DNA of 64,000 bases, taken from Panacagrimonas sp963975245. GTDB lineage: Bacteria; Pseudomonadota; Gammaproteobacteria; Nevskiales; Nevskiaceae. A model generated the notes under the pieces. It saw only the letters and a list, made by a program, of their open reading frames with translations, ran no database searches and was not told the origin of the DNA. The position numbers and the translations under genes were made by a program. The stretch spans positions 310,001-374,000 of the forward strand of contig CAXBFJ010000003.1 in NCBI GenBank assembly GCA_963975245.1. Reading direction: 5' to 3'. Shown here one piece after another: positions 33,466 to 41,584 of the stretch (the stretch's first letter is position 1; every line of letters begins with the position of its first letter).

Positions 33466-36147
33466 CTAGGCCATCCATGGCGCAATGGCATCGGCCGCAA
33501 TCTCGTAGCGGTCAATGGCCTGCTGGCAAAGTGAACGTTCGATCTTGCCCTGTCGCGCAAGCGCCGTCAGCGCGGCCAGCACAATATGGAATCGATCGAT
33601 CTCGAAGAAGCTGCGCAGGGCCGAGCGCGTGTCACTGCGTCCAAATCCATCGGTACCGAGCACGGTGTAATCTGCAGGCACATGCGCGGCAATCAGTTGG
33701 GGAACGGCACGCAGATAGTCGCTTGCTGCAATGATCGGCGGGCCTTCTGGCAGGCAGTGTGCGACATGACTCTGCCGCGCATCCTGGCCAGGATGCAGGC
33801 GATTCCAGCGCTCCACTTCATTTGCGTCGCGAGCAAGTTCGGTGAAGCTGGTGGCGCTCCAAATTTCGGACGCGACATTCCAATCTGATGCGAGCAATTC
33901 GGAAGCGGCAATGACCTCCATCAGGATGGTGCCTGATCCAATCAGCCGCACCGTAGCTGCATCGTTCTGGTCCGCAGATCGAGTGGAATAACGATAAAGC
34001 CCTTTGACGATGTCCTCGCTCACACCCTCCGGCAATGAGGGCTGTGCGTAGTTTTCGTTCATCAGGGTGACGTAGTAGAAAACGTCTTCCTGCTTTTCCA
34101 GCATGGCGCGCATGCCGTGATCCAGAATCACTGCAAACTCGCCGGCAAACGCCGGGTCATAGGCACGGCAGTTGGGAATGGTCGCAGCGATGAGGTGGCT
34201 ATGACCGTCCTGATGCTGCAGACCTTCTCCGCCGAGTGTTGTGCGGCCGGCCGTTGCGCCCAGCAGAAAGCCACGCGCGCGTTGGTCGGCTGCGGCCCAG
34301 ATCAGATCCCCGATGCGCTGGAAGCCGAACATTGAGTAGTAGATGTAGAACGGCAGCATGGCCAGGCCGTGCGCCGAGTAACTGGTGGCTGCGGCGACCC
34401 ATGAACTCACCGCACCGGCCTCAGAAATGCCTTCCTCCAAGATCTGGCCGTCAAGCGCCTCGCGATAACTCAGGATGGAGCCGATATCTTCGGGCTCATA
34501 GGTCTGGCCTTTGCTGGAGTAGATGCCGATCTGTTTGAACAGATTGGCCATCCCGAAGGTGCGCGCCTCGTCGGCAACGATCGGCACGATGCGTGGCCCC
34601 AGCGCCTTGTCGCGCAGCAGGCCGCCGAGCATGCGCACGAAAGCCATGGTGGTCGACATCTCCTTGCCATCGGCCTCAGTCGCGAAACGCGCGTACGCGC
34701 TTATCTCCGGAACGGACAGCACTGCCGCACTGGGATTACGCTTGGGCATATAGCCGCCGAGCGTCTTTCTGCGTTCATGCAGGTAGCGCATTTCGGCACT
34801 GTTTTCTTCAGGCTTGAAGAAACTCAGAGAGGCTGCCTGCTCATCGCTGAGCGGCAAATTGAAGCGATTACGAAACGCCAGCAGGGCATCACGATCCAGT
34901 TTTTTCTGCTGGTGCGTGGTCATCTTGCCTTGCCCGGCCTCGCCCATGCCGAAGCCCTTCTTGGTTTGCGCGAGAATCACCGTGGGCTTGCCCTTGCACT
35001 GCAGGGCCGCTGCGTAGGCCGCATGAATTTTCACCAGGTCATGGCCACCGCGCTTGAGTCGATCAATCTGCTCATCGGTCAGGCCCTGGGCCAATGCTGC
35101 GAGTTCCGGGTTCTGCCCAAAGAAATGATCCCGGTTGTAGCGGCCATCCTTGGCTGCAAACGTCTGGAACTGGCCGTCAACCGTTTGTGAAAAGGCCTTG
35201 GCCAGCGCACCCTCAGCATCACGCGCGAACAGACCATCCCAGTCAGAACCCCAGACCAGCTTGATCACGTTCCAGCCTGCACCGCTGAACAGGGCTTCGA
35301 GCTCGTCAATGATGCGTCCGTTACCGCGGACCGGCCCGTCGAGCCGCTGCAGATTGCAGTTGACCACCCACACCAGATTGTCGAGCCCTTCGCGCGCCGC
35401 AAGGGTCAGCGCAGACATGCTCTCTGGCTCGTCCATCTCACCGTCACCGAACACACCCCAGACTCGGCGTTCATCTGTGCTCTGCAATTGACGGTGCTGC
35501 AGATAGCGCATGAATCGCGCCTGATAGATCGAACTGATGGGGCCAATGCCCATGGACCCGGTGGGAAATTGCCAGAAGTCCGGCATCAGCCAAGGGTGCG
35601 GATAACTCGACAGTCCTCGCCCACCTTTTCGGGACGCCGTGATCTCCTGCCGATAATGGGCAAGTTCTTCCTCACTCAGACGACCTTCCAGAAAGGCGCG
35701 TGCATAGACCCCGGGCGCCGAATGGGGCTGATAGAAAACAACATCGCCGCCAAAATCATCCGTGCGCGCGCGAAAGAAATGATTGAAACCAACTTCAAAC
35801 AGATCAGCGGCGCTCGCATAGCTGGCGATATGACCGCCCAACTCGCCATATGCCGCATTTGCCCTGGCCACCATGGCCAGCGCATTCCACCGCATGATGG
35901 ATGCAAGCCGCTCCTCTATAGCCAGGTCGCCGGGAAACGGCGGTTGTTGCTCCACCGGAACCGAGTTCACGTAAGGCGTGCCGTGTTCAGGCTGCCAGCC
36001 AATCCTGGGGTTCCGCGCGATCCGCGAGAGCATGTGCAGAATCTCCTGAACTCGCTCCGGACCGGACTCGACGAGCATGGAATTCAGGGCATCGCGCCAT
36101 TCCTGATTCTCGATGGCGGCGTCGGTGTCGATCGGGGATGGGGACAT
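33466..36147 (-). CDS. aceE: Pyruvate dehydrogenase E1 component (homodimeric)
   Basis: The thiamine-diphosphate decarboxylase of the pyruvate dehydrogenase complex, converting pyruvate to an acetyl group on E2. With ATG at 36147 it is 893 aa, close to the about 887 aa of AceE proteins. Motifs are NPRIGWQPEHGTPYVNSVP and HIASYASAADLFEVGFNHFF at the N-terminus, and the ThDP site GDGEMDEPESMSALTLAARE followed by NCNLQRLDGPVRGN. The open frame continues upstream to 37062 through hpnL and lrp in the antisense direction; that extension is not coding. It is divergent from lrp and co-transcribed with aceF. Confidence 0.97.
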   Translation of the reverse strand: MSPSPIDTDAAIENQEWRDALNSMLVESGPERVQEILHMLSRIARNPRIGWQPEHGTPYVNSVPVEQQPPFPGDLAIEERLASIMRWNALAMVARANAAYGELGGHIASYASAADLFEVGFNHFFRARTDDFGGDVVFYQPHSAPGVYARAFLEGRLSEEELAHYRQEITASRKGGRGLSSYPHPWLMPDFWQFPTGSMGIGPISSIYQARFMRYLQHRQLQSTDERRVWGVFGDGEMDEPESMSALTLAAREGLDNLVWVVNCNLQRLDGPVRGNGRIIDELEALFSGAGWNVIKLVWGSDWDGLFARDAEGALAKAFSQTVDGQFQTFAAKDGRYNRDHFFGQNPELAALAQGLTDEQIDRLKRGGHDLVKIHAAYAAALQCKGKPTVILAQTKKGFGMGEAGQGKMTTHQQKKLDRDALLAFRNRFNLPLSDEQAASLSFFKPEENSAEMRYLHERRKTLGGYMPKRNPSAAVLSVPEISAYARFATEADGKEMSTTMAFVRMLGGLLRDKALGPRIVPIVADEARTFGMANLFKQIGIYSSKGQTYEPEDIGSILSYREALDGQILEEGISEAGAVSSWVAAATSYSAHGLAMLPFYIYYSMFGFQRIGDLIWAAADQRARGFLLGATAGRTTLGGEGLQHQDGHSHLIAATIPNCRAYDPAFAGEFAVILDHGMRAMLEKQEDVFYYVTLMNENYAQPSLPEGVSEDIVKGLYRYSTRSADQNDAATVRLIGSGTILMEVIAASELLASDWNVASEIWSATSFTELARDANEVERWNRLHPGQDARQSHVAHCLPEGPPIIAASDYLRAVPQLIAAHVPADYTVLGTDGFGRSDTRSALRSFFEIDRFHIVLAALTALARQGKIERSLCQQAIDRYEIAADAIAPWMA

Positions 36148-36279
36148 GTTCACGGCGTGGGCAGGCTCAGTTGGAGTTGAGAATGCTACGCCGCTCACCG
36201 GAGCATTTGACGCCAAATTATCCGACCATGGGGCCTTATATCGGAATATACTGCGGCATATCATTTTATTTAAAGCACA
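36148..36279. promoter_or_regulatory. Divergent aceE / lrp control region
   Basis: A 132-bp gap between divergent starts. Its right half (about 36210-36275) is AT-rich compared with the window and contains repeated ATAT elements (TTATATCGGAATATAC, CATATC), the kind of sequence bound by Lrp/AsnC regulators. I see no unambiguous promoter hexamers. Confidence 0.5.
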
Positions 36280-36744
36280 ATGAACCTCGACACCACTGAT
36301 CTGCGAATTCTGGCCGAACTGCAGGCTGATGCCAGCCTGTCCAATGTGGAATTGGCGCGGCGGGTGCACCTTTCGCCTTCGCCCTGCCTGGCCCGCGTGA
36401 AGTCGCTGGAAGGGCGCGGACTGATCCGTCAGTACGTTGCCCTGCTCGACCCGGCCCAACTGGGCCTGCAACTCAATGTTTTCATCTTCATCAGCCTGAA
36501 GGACCAGAGCCGCCCTTCTCTGCAGGCATTTGAATCGCGTGTGTGTGAGCACGAAGAAGTCATGGAGTGCTACCTGATGACAGGCGATGCTGATTATCTG
36601 ATCCGGGTCGCGGTACCTGATATCGAGGCCCTGGAGCGATTCATTATCGAACAGCTCTCGCCGCTGCCCGAGGTGGAGAAAATTCGATCCAGCTTCGCCT
36701 TGAAGCAGGTGCGCTACAAGACGGCCCTGCCACTCGGCTCCTGA
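36280..36744 (+). CDS. Lrp/AsnC family transcriptional regulator
   Basis: A 154-aa regulator of typical size. The N-terminal winged helix-turn-helix reads DLRILAELQADASLSNVELA, RRVHLSPSPCLARVKSLEGR, GLIRQY. The C-terminal RAM domain (about 70-150) has VMECYLMTGDADYLIRVAVP, the ligand and oligomer interface. Being divergent from aceE, it may control pyruvate dehydrogenase in response to an amino acid or 2-oxo acid; this is inference from position. It converges on hpnL, with 13 bp between the stops. Confidence 0.92.
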   Translation: MNLDTTDLRILAELQADASLSNVELARRVHLSPSPCLARVKSLEGRGLIRQYVALLDPAQLGLQLNVFIFISLKDQSRPSLQAFESRVCEHEEVMECYLMTGDADYLIRVAVPDIEALERFIIEQLSPLPEVEKIRSSFALKQVRYKTALPLGS

Positions 36745-36757
36745 AATACGGCCACCG

Positions 36758-37750
36758 CTACTGCGGAGCAGGGCCGGGCTCTGCGCGACGCATTTTCTGC
36801 CAGCTATGCCACTGCCAGGACAGCAGCACGGGCGTTGAATAAAGCAGCTCCCTGGCTCGCTTGGCGAGCGACAGCGCCAGCGTCGATTCCGGCGGCAATC
36901 CGACCAGGCTGCCGACCATGACCAAGCCTGCTTCCTGCACGCCGATACCCGCCGGCACCACCACCAGAATCTGCCGAACCATAAGCACGACCGCTTCCAG
37001 CACCAGAGCCGTTGCGAAATGCTCTTCAAAGCCGAAGAGGTGCAAAACCCACCAGGTTTCAAGGACCGCCAGCAAGTACCCCGTCAGCTGCCACATCATG
37101 GCCTTGAGCAAGCGAGCAGGCTCGCTGAATTGCTGCTGCACCGCACGGTCCAGAGCAGCGCCATTGACGCGTGCCGCCATCTTTGCGCCTACCCCCCTGG
37201 TGAGCAGATTCTGGAGGCCTGCAAATAATGGCTTCCTGCGCAGCAGATGCAGGCAAACCCAGGGAACCGGCAATGCCAGGATCAGACCGCTTGCCAGCAC
37301 CACCAGCTGATCCAGGGCGCCATGCAAACTCAGCAGCACCATCAACCCGATGCAGACAAAAACATACTGATTGCACAAGGTCACGAAGGCTTCTGTAATT
37401 ACACTCGCGGTGACAGCTGTTGCCTGCCCGGTGCGCGCTGCAACCAGGCGAATACCGGCCACGTCTCCCGCCAGGCTGGTGACCGGCAACATCCCGAACG
37501 CCTCTCTGACAGCACAGACCCAGAACAGAAATCTGCCACTGAGCTTCCGCGACTGAGGCAAGACCGACAGCAGGACACGCCAGGACGCTGTGTCACAAGC
37601 CATCGGCAATGCGTGCAGGGGCAGCATAAGCAAGAGTCCCCATCCCGCCAAACGCAAGGTCTCAAGCAGCTTGGGCCAGTCACTGCGAATCACCAGTACT
37701 GTCATGAGCAGCAGACCGGCCAGACCCAGTATCAGAATGATGCGTTTCAC
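36758..37750 (-). CDS. hpnL: Hopanoid-associated membrane protein HpnL
   Basis: A 330-aa polytopic inner-membrane protein of the UPF0104/lysylphosphatidylglycerol-synthase-TM family. In hopanoid loci this family is called HpnL; its biochemical role is not settled and hopanoid transport or envelope partition has been suggested. Hydrophobic segments are near 4-18, 37-53, 80-105, 120-160 and 215-300. Motifs include SLAGDVAGIRLVAARTGQAT and LVVVPAGIGVQEAGLVMVGS, typical of the family. The start is GTG at 37750, overlapping the hpnK stop (GTGA) with GAGAAGAG upstream; a longer frame to 37837 was rejected. Confidence 0.88.
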   Translation of the reverse strand: MKRIILILGLAGLLLMTVLVIRSDWPKLLETLRLAGWGLLLMLPLHALPMACDTASWRVLLSVLPQSRKLSGRFLFWVCAVREAFGMLPVTSLAGDVAGIRLVAARTGQATAVTASVITEAFVTLCNQYVFVCIGLMVLLSLHGALDQLVVLASGLILALPVPWVCLHLLRRKPLFAGLQNLLTRGVGAKMAARVNGAALDRAVQQQFSEPARLLKAMMWQLTGYLLAVLETWWVLHLFGFEEHFATALVLEAVVLMVRQILVVVPAGIGVQEAGLVMVGSLVGLPPESTLALSLAKRARELLYSTPVLLSWQWHSWQKMRRAEPGPAPQ

Positions 37751-38583
37751 ATCTCTTCTCGTACCGGATATATATCTGAGTAGCCGCCCAGCTGAATCTC
37801 TGCAACCTGCAATGCCTTGCGTACAGATGGCGCGCACAGCGCCGACAGTTCACTGGCGTGGGCATAGTCCGCCATGCTTTCGCGGATCTGTGATCCGGAG
37901 ATGGTTGCCGGGTGCAGATAAATTTCAGTAACGCCAGCCTTGAGCGTCGTCAATGCGTTCAGCACTTGATTTTCATCCATCTTGCCGCTGTGCGTCAGAC
38001 CCGCCAGATGATCATTGAATGCCATGCCTGCCCGCCGCAACCGATGACGCAGCAGACCTGTCCAGAAACGGATCAGCACTGAAGCATCCTCTGCAGCGGG
38101 AACACGAACAGCATGCAAACCGAATTCGGCGCCAATGCCCAGCATCAGACTCAGAATGGTCGGATGAAGGTGGAAGTGCTTGTGCGCATTGGCGTGGTCC
38201 AGATGCAGGCCGCTTGCTTCAAAGGCCTCAAACTGAGCGCGAATCTCGGCTGCGAGCTGTTTGCGAACCGACGGCATGTAGCAAAACCGGAAGCCGTCCC
38301 GAACCATAGCGTCGGCCGGGAAATTGCCTGAGGCATCTACCAGATCGGGAATGACGCTGTGTGGCAGAACGCTGTACCCGTCTGCCAGCACCAGGTGCAA
38401 CCCGACACGCAGTTCTGGATTTCGCCGCGCGACCTGCACCGCGTGGTCAAAATGTGGTGCACCCACCATCAGACTGGCAGCACTCAGGATCCCCTGCCGA
38501 TGCGCAATCTCTACCGCGTCATTGATTGCCGGATGAAGGCCAAAGTCGTCTGCCGTCACGATCAGGCCCATGGCCTGTTTCAT
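37747..38583 (-). CDS. hpnK: Hopanoid deacetylase HpnK (YdjC-like)
   Basis: A 278-aa carbohydrate deacetylase of the YdjC/ChbG fold that removes the acetyl group from N-acetylglucosaminyl-bacteriohopanetetrol. Metal-site motifs are TADDFGLHPAINDAVEIAHR (Asp-Asp pair) and HLDHANAHKHFHLHP, with RVGLHLVL. Order and overlap with hpnL and the presence of hpnJ and hpnI upstream fix the hopanoid assignment. Alternative start MGLIVTADDF lies four codons downstream. Confidence 0.92.
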   Translation of the reverse strand: MKQAMGLIVTADDFGLHPAINDAVEIAHRQGILSAASLMVGAPHFDHAVQVARRNPELRVGLHLVLADGYSVLPHSVIPDLVDASGNFPADAMVRDGFRFCYMPSVRKQLAAEIRAQFEAFEASGLHLDHANAHKHFHLHPTILSLMLGIGAEFGLHAVRVPAAEDASVLIRFWTGLLRHRLRRAGMAFNDHLAGLTHSGKMDENQVLNALTTLKAGVTEIYLHPATISGSQIRESMADYAHASELSALCAPSVRKALQVAEIQLGGYSDIYPVREEM

Positions 38584-38613
38584 CCGCCTGCGCCGCCCGT
38601 ATGGCTGATGCGC

Positions 38614-40047
38614 CTAACGCTCGTGCGCACGCAGAAACTGCATGAACTCGACGCCTTCGCGTAATCGTCGTTTCGTCATTTCCCAGCTGCCCAGCATCTC
38701 CCTGACGATCTCCCAGATCTTGCTCGGCCGGAAGTAAAAGCGCCGATAGAATTTTTCCATGTTGTGAAAAATTTCTTCCTTGGGCAAATCGGGATAGCTC
38801 AGCGCCGCGAGTTGCACTCCGTCTGTATCGACAAGCGCATCTGCATCGGCGCTATTCAGCCAGCCATTGTCCATGGCCTGCTGGTACAGGCGGGTACCCG
38901 GATAAGGCGCGGCCAGCGAAACCTGAATGGTGTGGGGATTGATGGACTTGGCGAACTCAATGGTTTTCTCGATGGTCTGCCGCGTCTCGCCGGGCAGTCC
39001 GAGAATGAAAGTCCCGTGAATAACGATGCCCAGTTTTCGACAATCCTGCGTAAAACGGCTTGCGATATCGACGCGCAGGCCCTTCTTGATGTTGTGAAGA
39101 ATCTGGTCGTCGCCGGATTCATAGCCCACCAGCAGAAGGCGCAGTCCGTTTTCCTTCATCACCTTGAGCGTCTTGTAGGGCACATTGGCCTTGGCATTAC
39201 AGCTCCAGGTCACACCCAATTCACCCATGCCCCGGGCGATGGCCTCTACCCTTTCCAGACCGTCGGTAAAGGTGTCGTCATCAAACATGATTTCCCGCAC
39301 TTCAGGCATGTTGTCCCGAATCCAGCGGACTTCTTCAATCACGTTTTCAGGCGAGCGGACGCGATAGCGATGGCCACCCACGGTCTGTGGCCACAGGCAG
39401 AACGTGCATTTAGAGCGGCATCCTCGCCCGGTGTAGAGACTCACATAAGGGTGCTTGAGATACCCGATGAAGTAATTCTTGATCTTCAGATCGCGCTGGT
39501 AGACCGGCGCCACGAACGGCAGCGCGTCCATGTCATCAATCATCGCCCGTGGCCGATTGTGCGTGATGCCACCTTCGCTATTGCGGATACTGATGCCGTC
39601 AACACACGCCAGATCAGCGCCTTCGGCAATTTCCTTGCAGGTGTAATCAAACTCTTCGCGCGCAACGAAATCTACCGATGGCGCGGATAACAGCGATAGC
39701 TCGGGATCAACCATGGTCTTTGCGCCGACCATGCCAATGCAGATGCTGGCATCACGTGCCTTGAGCAGATCACAGAACCGGCTGTCTGTTGCGTAAGACG
39801 GCGTGCTCGTATGAATGATGACCAGCTCGTACTGTTGTGCGATTTCCAGCGCGTCAGTGACGCTCATCTCTTCAGCCGGGGCATCCAGAACCCGGCTTCC
39901 CTCAACCATGGCCGCGGGCTGGGCGAGCCATGTGGGGTACCAGAATGACTTTACTTCGCGCCGAGCCTGGTATCGCGAGCCTGCGCCGCCGTCAAAACCG
40001 TCAAAGGAAGGGGCTTGCAGAAAAAGGGTTCGTCGCGGCTTGCTCAT
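38614..40047 (-). CDS. hpnJ: Hopanoid radical SAM/B12-binding protein HpnJ
   Basis: A 477-aa radical SAM enzyme with an N-terminal cobalamin-binding-like domain (about 60-170) and the CxxxCxxC cluster motif in GRGCRSKCTFCLWPQT (about residues 208-222). HpnJ is needed to convert the glucosamine head group of bacteriohopanetetrol to the cyclitol ether. The C-terminal FYRRFYFRPSKIWEIVREML is family-typical. Its start overlaps the hpnI stop (ATGA). Confidence 0.93.
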   Translation of the reverse strand: MSKPRRTLFLQAPSFDGFDGGAGSRYQARREVKSFWYPTWLAQPAAMVEGSRVLDAPAEEMSVTDALEIAQQYELVIIHTSTPSYATDSRFCDLLKARDASICIGMVGAKTMVDPELSLLSAPSVDFVAREEFDYTCKEIAEGADLACVDGISIRNSEGGITHNRPRAMIDDMDALPFVAPVYQRDLKIKNYFIGYLKHPYVSLYTGRGCRSKCTFCLWPQTVGGHRYRVRSPENVIEEVRWIRDNMPEVREIMFDDDTFTDGLERVEAIARGMGELGVTWSCNAKANVPYKTLKVMKENGLRLLLVGYESGDDQILHNIKKGLRVDIASRFTQDCRKLGIVIHGTFILGLPGETRQTIEKTIEFAKSINPHTIQVSLAAPYPGTRLYQQAMDNGWLNSADADALVDTDGVQLAALSYPDLPKEEIFHNMEKFYRRFYFRPSKIWEIVREMLGSWEMTKRRLREGVEFMQFLRAHER

Positions 40048-41162
40048 GGCGTGGGCAAGCTGAGCTTGTCCGACCCGCCTCCCTCAATCTGCAGCTTCTG
40101 GCCACGCCAGATCACCGAGCCACCCAACAAGGCCACGCACCATTCCGCAAGCAGCAGACTGTCACGCAGCGGTATCAGCGCAACATCGAGCGGGCGAAAG
40201 GAATTCTGGCGCAGGTGCAAGACCAGTCGCATGAACAAGGCGGTTGCGGCAATAACATGGCACATCAGGCTCGGAGTCATGAACAACAGGAGCAGCGCCA
40301 ATGGCGTCGTCATGGTGACAAACATGAAAGAAAAACAGATGGGCGTCAGGGAGCGCGTCGTACGCATCCAGCGCACTTCCTGATGCCACATTTCGACGAA
40401 GCTGCCCAGATGCACATCGGTAGTGACGCTTTGCTCACACACGACCGTGGTGAGCCCTGCGGAGCGGCACAGCTTGCCAATCCAGAAATCATCGGCCAAT
40501 TGATCCTTGACAGCCGCAAAGCCGCCAAGCCGGTCCAGCACTTCGGCGCGGATGGCGATACTCGCACCCGCACAGTATTCCTGCAGTCCCAGTGCCAGTG
40601 ACAAACGGACGGAGGGCGCAAACCAGTCGTTGACGAACAGGCGACCCAGCCGTGACCAAAGGCCCTTGTTGGCCTTGGCGTGATACAGACAGGTAACGAC
40701 GCCGGTGTCGGCATGCTGCAGAGGCGCCGTCACATTGGCGAGATAGTCGGGGGTGACTTCAATGTCACTGTCTGAGATCACCAGATAAGGGTGACGCGCG
40801 CGTTGCCTCAGATTGATCAGGTTATTGACCTTGGGATTGATGCCGTAATGACGCACATCCACCACTATTTGAATATCCAGCAGCGGGAATTCATCACGCA
40901 AGCGCTCCGCGACCTTCACCGCTGGATCATCCGGATGCTGCACGCCGAACAGAATCTGATAATCCGGGTAGCGCTGCGTGCAAAAACTGCGCAGGTTCCG
41001 ATACAGATTGGGCTCTGCCCCGTGCAGGGGCTTGAGCAGTGATATTGGCGGACTTGCATCATTAAGGCGGGTGACCGCCCGTGGCCGGCGCAGCGCCGTA
41101 CTCAAGGTGGCGGCCAGCACGTAAACAAACGTTGCAACAGCAAGACCGGCGACCAGCGTCAT
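40044..41162 (-). CDS. hpnI: Hopanoid glycosyltransferase HpnI
   Basis: A 372-aa GT2-family transferase that adds N-acetylglucosamine to bacteriohopanetetrol. An N-terminal membrane helix (about 1-22), the donor-site segments PISLLKPLHGAEPNLYRNLR and YQILFGVQHPDDPAV, the DxD-like ISDSDIEV, GASIAIRAEVLDRLGGF and QEVRWMRTTR, then C-terminal hydrophobic helices (about 285-345) match ceramide-glucosyltransferase-like HpnI. I choose ATG 41162 because GGAAG lies 5 nt upstream; 41174 (ATG) and 41195 (TTG) are longer options. It is the first gene of hpnI-J-K-L. No squalene-hopene cyclase gene is nearby. Confidence 0.92.
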   Translation of the reverse strand: MTLVAGLAVATFVYVLAATLSTALRRPRAVTRLNDASPPISLLKPLHGAEPNLYRNLRSFCTQRYPDYQILFGVQHPDDPAVKVAERLRDEFPLLDIQIVVDVRHYGINPKVNNLINLRQRARHPYLVISDSDIEVTPDYLANVTAPLQHADTGVVTCLYHAKANKGLWSRLGRLFVNDWFAPSVRLSLALGLQEYCAGASIAIRAEVLDRLGGFAAVKDQLADDFWIGKLCRSAGLTTVVCEQSVTTDVHLGSFVEMWHQEVRWMRTTRSLTPICFSFMFVTMTTPLALLLLFMTPSLMCHVIAATALFMRLVLHLRQNSFRPLDVALIPLRDSLLLAEWCVALLGGSVIWRGQKLQIEGGGSDKLSLPTP

Positions 41163-41530
41163 CGGAACTTCCATATCAATGCTGATCGCGCGCAATCACC
41201 AGCTAGGAAACCTGTTTCGCCAGTTTCGCCTTCCATTTGCGCGAAGCATTGGCGCGGTGCGGTGGCGACGATGCCCTGCGCACCTTGGTCATCTGATGAA
41301 AGTGTCGTCATGTACTGTACTGATTTTTTTGGTTTTAGATGTGATCAGGCATCCTGAAGACGCGCTCTGGGACTTCCAGTTTGACCCTGACTCATTTCAC
41401 ACAGTATTTCGGGAACTACTGACCAAACATACCTTGTACCCGACGAGCGTGTGCGCCAGATCACAGTGGGTACGGGCAGCTCGCTCTGTCAGCGAGTCTC
41501 CCGCAAGGTCCGTGCCTGTCGCTTGCACAT
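41163..41530. other. Intergenic region upstream of hpnI
   Basis: A 368-bp stretch between the hpnI start and the acyl-CoA dehydrogenase terminator. It should contain the hpnI promoter. A T-run (about 41329-41336) and GTACTGTAC are visible near the middle. A 117-codon plus-strand frame spans 41179-41532 but its composition and ends give no support. Hairpin-like CTCGCTCTGTCAGCGAG lies at about 41481-41497. Nothing here is assigned with confidence. Confidence 0.4.
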
Positions 41531-41561
41531 AAAAAAGGCGGAGAGGAATTCTCCGCCTTTT
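41531..41561. terminator. Strong bidirectional terminator
   Basis: AAAAAAGGCGGAGA, GGAA loop, TTCTCCGCCTTTT: an about 11-bp GC-rich stem flanked by A-run and T-run, so it works on both strands. On the minus strand it lies 24 bp after the acyl-CoA dehydrogenase stop. Confidence 0.9.
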
Positions 41562-41584
41562 ATATTGCCGCTTCAGGTCAGGCC

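Noticed and set aside
36148..37062. Upstream extension of the aceE reading frame by about 300 codons
   Set aside because: AceE homology starts at the ATG at 36147; the extension runs antisense through lrp and into hpnL.
41179..41532. 117-codon plus-strand frame before the terminator
   Set aside because: No ribosome site, no domain, odd composition, and it runs into the terminator hairpin.
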